DNA of 64,000 nt from Amblyomma americanum. Lineage: Eukaryota > Arthropoda > Arachnida > Ixodida > Ixodidae. The notes beneath the pieces were generated by a model. The model was not told the origin of the DNA. It did not search any database and saw only the letters and a list, made by a program, of their open reading frames with translations. How positions within the stretch are numbered: the stretch's first letter is position 1; each line of letters opens with the position of its first letter. Positions 19,673 to 32,166 of the stretch are shown here, in pieces. The DNA is taken from the NCBI RefSeq assembly GCF_052857255.1, contig NC_135497.1, forward strand, positions 350,316,799-350,380,798, given 5' to 3'. Position numbers and translations under genes: made by a program.

Positions 19673-19936
19673 GGCAATTGACTCACCTTCCCTCTGTTGG
19701 CAGAGTAGAAGATTTAAAGGCTATCTGTGAAGGAGAATTATCGGTTACAACCTTCAAAATTCTAGAAAAACTGAACTACAGAAAGTTGCTTTCCGTCAAA
19801 CACCCTCGTTCACAGACTGGTTTTCTCTTAATTCCCTACACACAACCGAGGTTAGCGTGATCAGTCAGTAGCCCTCCATTGTAATCTTTTCAGAAATGGA
19901 GAGGGGTATGCACCTTAATCTGTGTAAACCTGAACT
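19609..19936. repeat. Imperfect inverted repeat with arms of about 46 bp
   Basis: The left arm 19609-19654 (TTCAGGTTCACTGAGAATAA...) matches the reverse complement of 19890-19936 (TTCAGGTTTACACAGATTAA...) at about 70 percent. The arms enclose about 235 bp. It could be the ends of an old DNA transposon or a folded relic; no target duplication was recognised. The same arrangement recurs in B2, B3 and B4. Confidence 0.35.
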
Positions 19937-20177
19937 CTAGACGATTCCCAGCAGTTTTGGAAAACAGGAAAACGCCGCCGCGACGAGAGGCGGAACCGGT
20001 CTGGCCGAGCCGGCAGAGGCTGACGCGCTTGGAGCGAAATCGAAACACGCTCCAAGTTGCCGCTGGTTTGGTCGGGGTGCGCTGAACCCGCCGATACCGT
20101 CGGCGGTCAAGCGACGTTGGAGAGTAAAGGATCTCTCTGTGGCCAACGTGACGTCGCAGTGTCACGCGCCCGCGTTA

Positions 20178-20815
20178 AGGTGCACTCACACTAGCGGAAA
20201 CTTCCCGCAGCGGCCCAGCGTCAACATCGACGCTGCGTCGCAGCTCCTCGAAATGACACTCACACGGCGCGCGTTTTCTCGCTACGGTTGTCTTGGAAGG
20301 TAGAGGGAGGAGGCGTTGAGGGAGGACCCGAACGAGCAGAAAGAGGAGGGGATAGTCGCGTGACACCAGAGAAGACTGGAAAGCGCGCCCTTTTCTCACG
20401 TCGTCGTCTTGACCGTCTGCTAGCTCTCTTCCCGTCGCCCTTTTTGTCACGAGGATGGCTGGTTCGAACGATGAGCTGTTGGCTACGGTAAACGTGCTTA
20501 TACTTCACTATACTATTCTGCACTGTATCAAGTCGCATGTTCATGCCAGCAAAGCAGCCGCCGAGTGCCCGGCCGGCCAGACGCGCGCAGTCTCCGCCTC
20601 CGCCGACGGGGTCACTGAACTGGGACCGACGTCACGGTTCACGGTCGGCGCCCATTGGGTGTTCTCGTCAGCGGCACGGGAAAAATAGCTACCGGATTCA
20701 TCGCGCTGCGGGACGGCACAGCAGGCTGCCTGCGGGAGAAAAGCCGGCTTGTGCGGGAAGCGGCGCGCGGAAAACGTTCTGCGTTGCGCGTTTTCCGCCT
20801 AATGTGCGCGCGCCT
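20178..20815 (+). mobile_element. PIF/Harbinger-like DNA element, B1 copy (638 bp)
   Basis: Flanked by TTA at 20175-20177 and 20816-20818, a 3-bp TWA-type target duplication typical of PIF/Harbinger. The ends are imperfect inverted repeats: AGGTGCACTCACACTAGCGG on the left and, reverse-complemented, AGGCGCGCGCACATTAGGCGG on the right. Inside, 20455-20688 opens with MAGSNDELLATVNVLIL and runs 77 codons. This resembles the acidic-hydrophobic start of Harbinger-type transposases as I remember them, but the DDE catalytic region is absent. It is therefore a non-autonomous derivative. Confidence 0.58.
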
Positions 20816-22956
20816 TTACGTTGGAGTAAAAACGCGTCCCGCGTACTACCGCGAGGCTCCAGCTTTACATCGCTGAGAGTGCTCACCGCTTAAGAACAAG
20901 TTGCTTCAAGGACGCGTTCATGCAACTGCCCTCATCCGATATGCTATACAAACAACGTTGGTCACGGCACCATCTTAAAGCTGTAAATAAAATAATGTGC
21001 CACCTCGTATTTGAGAAATGAAGAAATACAGAAAAGAAACCTTGATCCGTGCACGTTTAAAAAACGAAGGTTGCGCAAATCAATCCTGAGCTCACTCACA
21101 CACATGTATATCTTCTGGCCGCGGCTTTGAGCATTGCAACATAAAAAAAGATTCATCGTCATTGTTTCAGTTTTGTTGCTAAAGGGAAAGTTACAGCTAG
21201 AGTGGTAAGTTATAATGAGCAACTCTGGAAGGATATAAACAGCAAAGCTACTATTAAAAGCTTTTCCTCTTATAAGGCATCTTGCTTAAACTTCCACATT
21301 GAAAAAAGATGTCTTTTTGATCAACTATAACTGCCGCGGTTCAGAGTTTACTTCTTATGAAAAAAGAAAACGGCGTTTTTAAGTATAAAGAACCCGCTGG
21401 CATGGAGATATTGCGCAAGTGCGAGCAATGCCGTAGTATTGCTTTGGCCTCCAACATTTCAGTCACAAAACCCAAAGTGCCCTCTAGGAGAAATTCCAGG
21501 AAACATTTTTCCGTAATATTTGGTATAAAAAAGAAACACAGTTCTCAACACTTACAAAAAGTGATAAAAAAGGTGCAAATTTCACGAAACAGACCAAACG
21601 TCCAGCAGCAGGTATTTCAAGGGTGCAAATTTATTCCATCCCTGATGAGAAGGGGTAAAATTTGAAGTTACCCCTTTCTTACTAATTTCTTACACCTTTT
21701 TTTAGAGTGCACTGCAGAAATCGAAATAAATTTTGCGGAAACGGAATATTTTCTAGTGGAAGCAGTTCCTAAACAGTTTTTGGCTCTTATTATTTCAGAA
21801 ACAAACAAATCGCGAACATTGCTGAATTTTGGCAGTCCACCTACATGATAAGAGAACTTTTGCCAATAACAGGAGTCCCGTCTACAGGAACAGGCAATAT
21901 TAGTTTCATGAGCCTCAACGTGCACGTGAAGGATAAAATAACAAATCCCGTGTTTAGCCCACAAAGAGCAGGAAAAGTGCCGGCAACAGATATGGTGGGC
22001 CAATCAACAAACGTTACACACCTTGATATCGATCGGAAATGAGAGCAAATAAGGCGGGCTCAGAGAGAAGCTAATTGACATTAGGAATCAGGAGCTTCGG
22101 CATAGTCAGCTTAATGATATTTAGGTCAGTATCTAAGGGTAGAAGAGGGCAGAAAAAATATACGATAAAACAGGCTTCGAATGTCACGACGTACCCAATT
22201 TAGGCAAGGCTTAATTTGGTGGCCTGCACCTCTGTTTCGGAGTGTACTGTAATCATTTGCGGTCTTACGTGAGACTACTCCTTGTAGGCATAGCGACATG
22301 AATAGTTCCCTTTATTTGCGAAGAGAAGCTACGGAAACGGAGTCATTCGCTTGTAAAAGCTATTTATTTGGAGGCATTTTCGGTTCGTATGATACTATGT
22401 AAATGAAGTGATTACATCAGCGAAGGATAATTTGTGAACAGTCTTAAACATGAAAGAAAATTGTAATCCTAAAACGGTATACAGCTCCCTCCGCGTAATA
22501 CTTTGAATACGTTCACTCAAGAAAAGACTGATCATTCAAGTCTAAACAGGCATCAGCATCTCGTAAATGCGCTGTTGATCATTGCAACAGAATTTAGAGC
22601 CTGGAGCCTTTATCAAATAAAGTGTACAGCCCAGAGCGTTGACCTCTAGGTCATGCTGTGCGGCTTGTATCGTCAGTGTTACAAATCTCTCGACAATGAG
22701 ATAGACTCTCATCCTCGCCTGTCGAAAGCTTAAGATTTGGTTCAGTGCTACAAATCCCTGGTGTTTAGCGCTCGTAGAAGTGACTGCCTCTGATCGACTG
22801 ATGCGTTCAACGATTTAAATCCGTTTCTCCATTGAAATCTCATATGGGGCAATTTGGTAAAGCCTACAAATTTATGTGGCAGTAATTTTCGCTTCGCATT
22901 TCTTATTCTCTCTTGAAGGACTTTAGGCCACTCTCACCATTTCCTCCATTCGCGAT

Positions 22957-23184
22957 TTGATCAGTGATGAGCTCAAACTCCAACCTTGCCAGGTATGCCA
23001 TCGCGGGTCATGTCAGTTCTTCTGTAATAGCTGTGTTCCAGGCATTTACCTACTGCTAACGGCCCCTGCCTGCTTCAGCATGCATATGAACAGACTTAAT
23101 TACCTACATTCTCAGTACACCGAGAGCACCGGAACGTCTTCTTCAAAAAATGTTTTCGTTCTGCGAAAGTTTCTAAGGTATTAA
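22957..23184 (+). pseudogene. Zinc-ribbon-like fragment CxxC-x8-CxxC, B1 copy
   Basis: The frame encodes CQVCHRGSCQFFCNSC (about 22987-23034), a CxxC-x8-CxxC pattern. The spacing matches the N-terminal cysteine site of the autophagy protein ATG14/Barkor, and MNRLNYLHSQ further on could correspond to the start of its coiled coil. The middle does not fit and there are no flanking splice signals I trust. At best it is a decayed exon copy; chance is possible. Confidence 0.2.
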
Positions 23185-25567
23185 ATTCCAACGACCATAA
23201 AACTCGATTTCAAAACACCATCTCGAGAGACCCTTCTCATGTTCTAACCGTATTTTTCGACTCGTTACTGACATTTGCGATGCTTTAGGGTGCCACTGAG
23301 GCAAATTGAACGTAATTCTCGAGGCGTGGCTAGCAGCGCGAATTTTTCATTATAAAGGAGGCCACTTCTTCGTAGTAGATCCTTTGGCCAGAGTATGAAT
23401 AAAGCTGCGCAAAAAAAAATTAGCCTTAATAAAGCTAGCCTAAAAGCCAATGAAGCACACACGACTCAAGAAAGCAAAAAAAAGATTGAAATGAAGGGCA
23501 GGCGAGGAGGACCGTGCGAAAGTGTCCATCCTATACCGCACATGCCCGATCGTCTTGCCTGAGTACTACTCCGGGTCAGATATTGCAGGGCAAGGTGTTC
23601 CGCGGACCCTCCAAAAGGCTTGTGACGTCGGAAACCGCCCATGCGTTTAATGTATATCGTAGCCAATGGCGTAGATAGACGCATCGCTACAGTGTGCTCA
23701 ATTTGCTGTCTATGAACGCGAGCTCTGCGGATTTATAATCATCTAGACGGCGTGCAAAAGGCTTGCGATATTGAATTTGGCGCAGATGCCTCGCGTATTC
23801 AATGACTTCGCTACGACGACTTGTGGATTGCAGAGATAATACCCTCCTTTGGGTGTGTTATCTGTGACTGCACTGCTTTTGTGATGTCATCGACAGAGAG
23901 CCATCGGCGCGCGCTGAGAAGGGCACCGACATGGGCGTGCTGCGAAGCAGGCCAGTTGATAATAAAATTTATTCTCAACTAGTTTTGCTCCTAGCCCTCA
24001 GTGTTGAGTGCTTATACTGGCTTTCAACCATGGGCCATTCCTCCCCAGGCCCTGAGTTATGTCCTCAGAAAATGGGAGGCTACTCAAACTGCCACGATTG
24101 AACTCTATCTCCTCCTCTTACCCAAATCCATCGCCCTGAAGGCATCTCGCAAAAGCTATGGACAGCAACGAAAAAAATTCCGTCTCGTCGATGTTCTTTT
24201 AATTTGTGTTCACCCCTTTTATTAAGATCAAGCAGTTTCTGCAACGAGGGTCAGCTCTGTTGAACTACGTTTTGATACGCTTGAACAGCGTCTAAATGTG
24301 TTCGTGACGCTCCGGTGAGTAGTCCCTTGAAAAGAGGTTTCCACTGACATAAACTTTGACGAGAATATGAAAAGCAAGGAAAAATGCTTCAATATTAGTA
24401 GAAATAATCGTTGCAAGAATGCAGGAGTTAATAAAATGAAAAGCAGTTAATTACATGTGAAAAAAGAGCCTCATTTTATTTTTTCTAAGAAACCGTGACA
24501 TCAAGGGAGTCATTTTTGGTCGCACAGGCTACCTTCCTCTGCATACGCGGAAAAAGGTTGGCGATAAGCGGATTACGGAAAACGTATTGCCTTTCACTGC
24601 CGTAATCTAGCCCTAGAGGTGGCGGCCTCTAGGACGTTGGTGAAAACTATATTCTGAAGAATACTACAGATGTTGGAGCTGGAAGCTAATGAATCATGCA
24701 GCGAGACACAGGACAAAGCCAGTAAGCAGGTACTAACTCGTTGTTACCCCCCAGAGAGGAGTACAGTGGGAAAACTTCGGTAGGTGAGCTTTCATAAAAC
24801 CAGCAAATTTCAAAAGGGCTGCATTCCAAGGACATTTCAAGTCAGCATGTTGGCAATAAGAGAGGTGTTTTTCAGAAGCATGCAAGGGTGCACTTCTCGT
24901 TCATGATTTTTGTTTCTCATTCTAAAGGCCTTCTTTCTCTTTTCCTTCTTGCTAAACACTTTTCCACGTAGCGCCATATTGCTGGCTTGACTGCTTTTTG
25001 TAGCTGGCGCTAAAATTGACCACGCCTGCGCTTTAACTTCTGGCGCTCTATCTTCCTCCGTTCATCCCTCTGCACCTGCAGCCGGAACAATGAACAACCT
25101 ACTCACCACGGAACGGCGACGAAGACGTTTTTCTCTCCCTGCCTAGCCTCTCCTGCAGACAGCGCGCGACCCATCTAGAGTTTTCCTTCTCAAGAATAAA
25201 GTGAGTGTGTCCTTTGCGTTCGGGACTGTTTCGTTAGGAAACAAGCTTTCCGAAAGAGATGACTTACTGGTATCCGCAAGTGGTCACTTGACAACTTGCA
25301 GAATAGTAGCACCCTCTGGAATATAGCACATGTTTTTTTCAAACGATAACCGTTGTTCACATTTCCTCATTCTTGTTCGAAAAGGAAGAAAAAGACGCTT
25401 TTTATCTGCATGAGAGGGAAGTTGTTGAAAGGACACAATGAATAGCCAAAAGTTCCAGTGAATCCAAAATTTCTACTCACTATAAGGCGCCAAGTTCTCC
25501 AGTACCAGCACTGGTCTCTAGCTTATCCGCAGTAAATACTCGATCTGTCTCCGTCTGTGTGCAGAGC

Positions 25568-26164
25568 ATGGCTGCGAACACGAGGAACAGATCGAAGCAG
25601 GTACAATGGTGCACCGTAGTACCCTCCGGCAACTGCCCTTTAATCCTGTTTCACATGAAACGAACCGCTCGCTAATCCCACGGCCGTGGCGCATGCACCC
25701 TCTCGCGGAGGAAGCTACAGCGGCTGGAGCGGCGAGGTTCGGGCAAGCTGGAAATTTTCGCGACGGCGACGCGGCAGCACCGCATATCAACCAATGCCAG
25801 CCCGGTGTTGCCACGTGACTAGTAGAAGCCTAGTGCAAGAAAGCATTGGCATAGACGAGTGTTTGTGTCTGTATGCTTTTGTTTAAAAAAAATTATATAA
25901 AGTTGTGTTGAATGCTTAAAACGCAAGATTTATATTTATTTAAATAAACGGTGGAAGTAAACGACAAAATGGTGCTACTTATATAGTATGTTTTTTTGTT
26001 TGCAGGCCACCAAAATGGGTTGCAAGCGCATATCTTTTGCCAGCAACATTGGTTTTCACAGCGGTGCAAAACCCGCAGCGGCGACTCCTGTGAAACGAAA
26101 GCTCGCGAAACGCATCGCAGCCCCGCGCCTTTGTTCGCTCTATTCGCCGAATCGCTTGATGTGA
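25568..26164 (+). CDS. Candidate spliced small basic protein, B2 copy (63 aa)
   Basis: Exons 25568-25600 and 26006-26164, with the same acceptor and donor signals as in B1. The predicted product of 63 aa stops after SPNRLM. Compared with B1 it has two synonymous changes, one Leu-to-Val change (TPVKRKL) and no extra C, so the frame ends earlier. This short form is shared with B3 and B4 and is the majority state. I know no family for it. Confidence 0.35.
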
Positions 26165-26779
26165 ACCGCCCTTTACACTCGATCTCGAAAGTTGGTGGTA
26201 ACCTGTGGGGCTTCAGGTTCACTGAGAATAAAGGGCGTCACTCTCTCTTCTTTTATAGGAAGAATAAAAGTTAAGGCAATTGACTCACCTTCCCTCTGTT
26301 GGCAGAGTAGAAGATTTAAAGGCTAGCTGTGAAGAAGAATTGTCGGTTTCAACCTTCAAAATTCTAGAAAAACTGAACTACAGAAAGTTGCTTTCCGTCA
26401 AACACCCTCGTTCACAGACTGGTTTTCTCTTCATTCCCTACACACAACCGAGGTTAGCGTGATCAGTCAGTCGCCCTCCATTGTAATCTTTTCAGAAATG
26501 GAGAGGGGTATGCACCTTAATCTGTGTAAACCTGAACTCTAGACGATTCCCAGCAGTTTTGGAAAGCGGGAAAACGTCGCCGCGACGAGAGGCGGAACCG
26601 GTCTGGTCGGGCCGGCAAAGGCTGACGCGCTCGGAGCGAAATCGAAACACGCTCCAAATTGCCGCTGGTTTGGTCGGGGTGCGACGAACCCGCCGATCCC
26701 GTCGGCGGTCAAGCGGCGTTTGAATGTAGAGGGTCTCTCTGTGGCCAACGTGACGTCGCCATGCCGCGCGCGCGCGTTA

Positions 26780-27417
26780 AGGCGCAATCACACTAGCGGA
26801 AACTTCCCGCAGCGGCCCAGCGTCAACATCGACGCTGCGTCGCAGCTCCTCGAAATGACGCTCACACGGCGCGCGTTTTCTCGCTACGGTTGTCTTGGAA
26901 GGTAGAGGGAGGAGGCGTTGAGGGAGGACCCGAACGAGCAGAAAGAGGAGGGGATAGTCGCGTGACACCAGAGAAGACTGGAAAGCGCGCCCTTTTCTCA
27001 CGTCGTCGTCTTGACCGTCTGCTAGCTCTCTTCCCGTCGCCCTTTTTGTCACGAGGATGGCTGGTTCGAACGATGAGCTGTTGGCTACGGTAAACGTGCT
27101 TATACTTCACTATACTATTCTGCACTGTATCAAGTCGCATGTTCATGCCAGCAAAGCAGCCGCCGAGTGCCCGGCCGGCCAGACGCGCGCAGTCTCCGCC
27201 TCCGCCGACGGGGTCACTGAACTGGGACCGACGTCACGGTTCACGGTCGGCGCCCATTGGGTGTTCTCGTCAGCGGCACGGGAAAAATAGCTACCGGATT
27301 CATCGCGCTGCGGGACGGCACAGCAGGCTGCCTGCGGGAGAAAAGCCGGCTTGTGCGGGAAGCGGCGCGCGGAAAACGTTCTGCGTTGCGCGTTTTCCGC
27401 CTAATGTGCGCGCGCCT
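26780..27417 (+). mobile_element. PIF/Harbinger-like DNA element, B2 copy (638 bp)
   Basis: Flanked by TTA at 26777-26779 and 27418-27420. The left end AGGCGCAATCACACTAGCGG is a better match to the right end than in B1. The internal 77-codon frame is at 27057-27290. The B3-like to B1-like switch of this hybrid copy lies within the element (26860-26966). Confidence 0.58.
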
Positions 27418-29554
27418 TTACGTTGGAGTAAAAACGCGTCCCGCGTACTACCGCGAGGCTCCAGCTTTACATCGCTGAGAGTGCTCACCGCTTAAGAACA
27501 AGTTGCTTCAAGGACGCGTTCATGCAACTGCCCTCATCCGATATGCTATACAAACAACGTTGGTCACGGCACCATCTTAAAGCTGTAAATAAAATAATGT
27601 GCCACCTCGTATTTGAGAAATGAAGAAATACAGAAAAGAAACCTTGATCCGTGCACGTTTAAAAAACGAAGGTTGCGCAAATCAATCCTGAGCTCACACA
27701 CATGTATATCTTCTGGCCGCGGCTTTGAGCATTGCAACATAAAAAAAGATTCATCGTCATTGTTTCAGTTTTGTTGCTAAAGGGAAAGTTACAGCTAGAG
27801 TGGTAAGTTATAATGAGCAACTCTGGAAGGATATAAACAGCAAAGCTACTATTAAAAGCTTTTCCTCTTATAAGGCATCTTGCTTAAACTTCCACATTGA
27901 AAAAAGATGTCTTTTTGATCAACTATAACTGCCGCGGTTCAGAGTTTACTTCTTATGAAAAAAGAAAACGGCGTTTTTAAGTATAAAGAACCCGCTGGCA
28001 TGGAGATATTGCGCAAGTGCGAGCAATGCCGTAGTATTGCTTTGGCCTCCAACATTTCAGTCACAAAACCCAAAGTGCCCTCTAGGAGAAATTCCAGGAA
28101 ACATTTTTCCGTAATATTTGGTATAAAAAAGAAACACAGTTCTCAACACTTACAAAAAGTGATAAAAAAGGTGCAAATTTCACGAAACAGACCAAACGTC
28201 CAGCAGCAGGTATTTCAAGGGTGCAAATTTATTCCATCCCTGATGAGAAGGGGTAAAATTTGAAGTTACCCCTTTCTTACTAATTTCTTACACCTTTTTT
28301 TAGAGTGCACTGCAGAAATCGAAATAAATTTTGCGGAAACGGAATATTTTCTAGTGGAAGCAGTTCCTAAACAGTTTTTGGCTCTTATTATTTCAGAAAC
28401 AAACAAATCGCGAACATTGCTGAATTTTGGCAGTCCACCTACATGATAAGAGAACTTTTGCCAATAACAGGAGTCCCGTCTACAGGAACAGGCAATATTA
28501 GTTTCATGAGCCTCAACGTGCACGTGAAGGATAAAATAACAAATCCCGTGTTTAGCCCACAAAGAGCAGGAAAAGTGCCGGCAACAGATATGGTGGGCCA
28601 ATCAACAAACGTTACACACCTTGATATCGATCGGAAATGAGAGCAAATAAGGCGGGCTCAGAGAGAAGCTAATTGACATTAGGAATCAGGAGCTTCGGCA
28701 TAGTCAGCTTAATGATATTTAGGTCAGTATCTAAGGGTAGAAGAGGGCAGAAAAAATATACGATAAAACAGGCTTCGAATGTCACGACGTACCCAATTTA
28801 GGCAAGGCTTAATTTGGTGGCCTGCACCTCTGTTTCGGAGTGTACTGTAATCATTTGCGGTCTTACGTGAGACTACTCCTTGTAGGCATAGCGACATGAA
28901 TAGTTCCCTTTATTTGCGAAGAGAAGCTACGGAAACGGAGTCATTCGCTTGTAAAAGCTATTTATTTGGAGGCATTTTCGGTTCGTATGATACTATGTAA
29001 ATGAAGTGATTACATCAGCGAAGGATAATTTGTGAACAGTCTTAAACATGAAAGAAAATTGTAATCCTAAAACGGTATACAGCTCCCTCCGCGTAATACT
29101 TTGAATACGTTCACTCAAGAAAAGACTGATCATTCAAGTCTAAACAGGCATCAGCATCTCGTAAATGCGCTGTTGATCATTGCAACAGAATTTAGAGCCT
29201 GGAGCCTTTATCAAATAAAGTGTACAGCCCAGAGCGTTGACCTCTAGGTCATGCTGTGCGGCTTGTATCGTCAGTGTTACAAATCTCTCGACAATGAGAT
29301 AGACTCTCATCCTCGCCTGTCGAAAGCTTAAGATTTGGTTCAGTGCTACAAATCCCTGGTGTTTAGCGCTCGTAGAAGTGACTGCCTCTGATCGACTGAT
29401 GCGTTCAACGATTTAAATCCGTTTCTCCATTGAAATCTCATATGGGGCAATTTGGTAAAGCCTACAAATTTATGTGGCAGTAATTTTCGCTTCGCATTTC
29501 TTATTCTCTCTTGAAGGACTTTAGGCCACTCTCACCATTTCCTCCATTCGCGAT

Positions 29555-29782
29555 TTGATCAGTGATGAGCTCAAACTCCAACCTTGCCAGGTATGCCATC
29601 GCGGGTCATGTCAGTTCTTCTGTAATAGCTGTGTTCCAGGCATTTACCTACTGCTAACGGCCCCTGCCTGCTTCAGCATGCATATGAACAGACTTAATTA
29701 CCTACATTCTCAGTACACCGAGAGCACCGGAACGTCTTCTTCAAAAAATGTTTTCGTTCTGCGAAAGTTTCTAAGGTATTAA
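29555..29782 (+). pseudogene. Zinc-ribbon-like fragment CxxC-x8-CxxC, B2 copy
   Basis: Identical in encoded sequence to the B1 copy at 22957-23184, with the same doubts. Confidence 0.2.
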
Positions 29783-32166
29783 ATTCCAACGACCATAAAA
29801 CTCGATTTCAAAACACCATCTCGAGAGACCCTTCTCATGTTCTAACCGTATTTTTCGACTCGTTACTGACATTTGCGATGCTTTAGGGTGCCACTGAGGC
29901 AAATTGAACGTAATTCTCGAGGCGTGGCTAGCAGCGCGAATTTTTCATTATAAAGGAGGCCACTTCTTCGTAGTAGATCCTTTGGCCAGAGTATGAATAA
30001 AGCTGCGCAAAAAAAAATTAGCCTTAATAAAGCTAGCCTAAAAGCCAATGAAGCACACACGACTCAAGAAAGCAAAAAAAAGATTGAAATGAAGGGCAGG
30101 CGAGGAGGACCGTGCGAAAGTGTCCATCCTATACCGCACATGCCCGATCGTCTTGCCTGAGTACTACTCCGGGTCAGATATTGCAGGGCAAGGTGTTCCG
30201 CGGACCCTCCAAAAGGCTTGTGACGTCGGAAACCGCCCATGCGTTTAATGTATATCGTAGCCAATGGCGTAGATAGACGCATCGCTACAGTGTGCTCAAT
30301 TTGCTGTCTATGAACGCGAGCTCTGCGGATTTATAATCATCTAGACGGCGTGCAAAAGGCTTGCGATATTGAATTTGGCGCAGATGCCTCGCGTATTCAA
30401 TGACTTCGCTGCGACGACTTGTGGATTGCAGAGATAATACCCTCCTTTGGGTGTGTTATCTGTGACTGCACTGCTTTTGTGATGTCATCGACAGAGAGCC
30501 ATCGGCGCGCGCTGAGAAGGGCACCGACATGGGCGTGCTGCGAAGCAGGCCAGTTGATAATAAAATTTATTCTCAACTAGTTTTGCTCCTAGCCCTCAGT
30601 GTTGAGTGCTTATACTGGCTTTCAACCATGGGCCATTCCTCCCCAGGCCCTGAGTTATGTCCTCAGAAAATGGGAGGCTACTCAAACTGCCACGATTGAA
30701 CTCTATCTCCTCCTCTTACCCAAATCCATCGCCCTGAAGGCATCTCGCAAAAGCTATGGACAGCAACGAAAAAAATTCCGTCTCGTCGATGTTCTTTTAA
30801 TTTGTGTTCACCCCTTTTATTAAGATCAAGCAGTTTCTGCAACGAGGGTCAGCTCTGTTGAACTACGTTTTGATACGCTTGAACAGCGTCTAAATGTGTT
30901 CGTGACGCTCCGGTGAGTAGTCCCTTGAAAAGAGGTTTCCACTGACATAAACTTTGACGAGAATATGAAAAGCAAGGAAAAATGCTTCAATATTAGTAGA
31001 AATAATCGTTGCAAGAATGCAGGAGTTAATAAAATGAAAAGCAGTTAATTACATGTGAAAAAAGAGCCTCATTTTATTTTTTCTAAGAAACCGTGACATC
31101 AAGGGAGTCATTTTTGGTCGCACAGGCTACCTTCCTCTGCATACGCGGAAAAAGGTTGGCGATAAGCGGATTACGGAAAACGTATTGCCTTTCACTGCCG
31201 TAATCTAGCCCTAGAGGTGGCGGCCTCTAGGACGTTGGTGAAAACTATATTCTGAAGAATACTACAGATGTTGGAGCTGGAAGCTAATGAATCATGCAGC
31301 GAGACACAGGACAAAGCCAGTAAGCAGGTACTAACTCGTATGTTACCCCCCAGAGAGGAGTACAGTGGGAAAACTTCGGTAGGTGAGCTTTCATAAAACC
31401 AGCAAATTTCAAAAGGGCTGCATTCCAAGGACATTTCAAGTCAGCATGTTGGCAATAAGATAGGTGTTTTTCAGAAGCATGCAAGGGTGCACTTCTCGTT
31501 CATGATTTTTGTTTCTCATTCTAAAGGCCTTCTTTCTCTTTTCCTTCTTGCTAAACACTTTTCCACGTAGCGCCATATTGCTGGCTTGACTGCTTTTTGT
31601 AGCTGGCGCTAAAATTGACCACGCCTGCGCTTTAACTTCTGGCGCTCTATCTTCCTCCGTTCATCCCTCTGCACCTGCAGCCGGAACAATGAACAACCTA
31701 CTCACCACGGAACGGCGACGAAGACGTTTTTCTCTCCCTGCCTAGCCTCTCCTGCAGACAGCGCGCGACCCATCTAGAGTTTTCCTTCTCAAGAATAAAG
31801 TGAGTGTGTCCTTTGCGTTCGGGACTGTTTCGTTAGGAAACAAGCTTTCCGAAAGAGATGACTTACTGGTATCCGCAAGTGGTCACTTGACAACTTGCAG
31901 AATAGTAGCACCCTCTGGAATATAGCACATGTTTTTTTCAAACGATAACCGTTGTTCACATTTCCTCATTCTTGTTCGAAAAGGAAGAAAAAGACGCTTT
32001 TTATCTGCATGAGAGGGAAGTTGTTGAAAGGACACAATGAATAGCCAAAAGTTCCAGTGAATCCAAAATTTCTACTCACTATAAGGCGCCAAGTTCTCCA
32101 GTACCAGCACTGGTCTCTAGCTTATCCGCAGTAAATACTCGATCTGTCTCCGTCTGTGTGCAGAGC

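Larger units (their letters stand above)
17348..23950. repeat. 6.6-kb tandem copy B1 (6603 bp)
   Basis: First of three B copies in unit 1. It starts at GCCAGTTGATAATAAAAT and ends at GCGAAGCAG. Its left part shares variants with B4 (for example TATACAGGC, GCGTCTTAATG, CATCGGGAGGG), while its right part shares variants with B2 (CAGCAGGTATTTC). Between about 19965 and 20190 it differs from all other copies at about 24 sites. Outside the candidate gene and Harbinger-like element I see no gene in 17348-18400 or 20820-23950. The open frames in those parts are short and featureless, and one of them, at 21357-21659, loses its start codon in B4. Confidence 0.95.
23951..30548. repeat. 6.6-kb tandem copy B2 (6598 bp), hybrid
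   Basis: Left of about 26860 it carries B3-type variants (TATACTGGC, GCGTCTAAATG, CTTCGGTAGGTG, GAAGAAGAATTGTCGG). Right of 26966 it carries B1-type variants (GTGACACCAG, TCTCACGTCG, CAGCAGGTATTTC). This is what an unequal crossover between two two-copy arrays leaves in the middle copy. The left junction is GAAGCAG|GCCAGTTG. It contains the same elements as B1 and no additional gene. Confidence 0.95.

Noticed and set aside
21357..21665. 102-codon frame, conserved in B1-B3
   Set aside because: B4 has AGG in place of the ATG (about 53692), and identity among B1-B3 is explained by recent duplication. The lysine-rich sequence is low in complexity.
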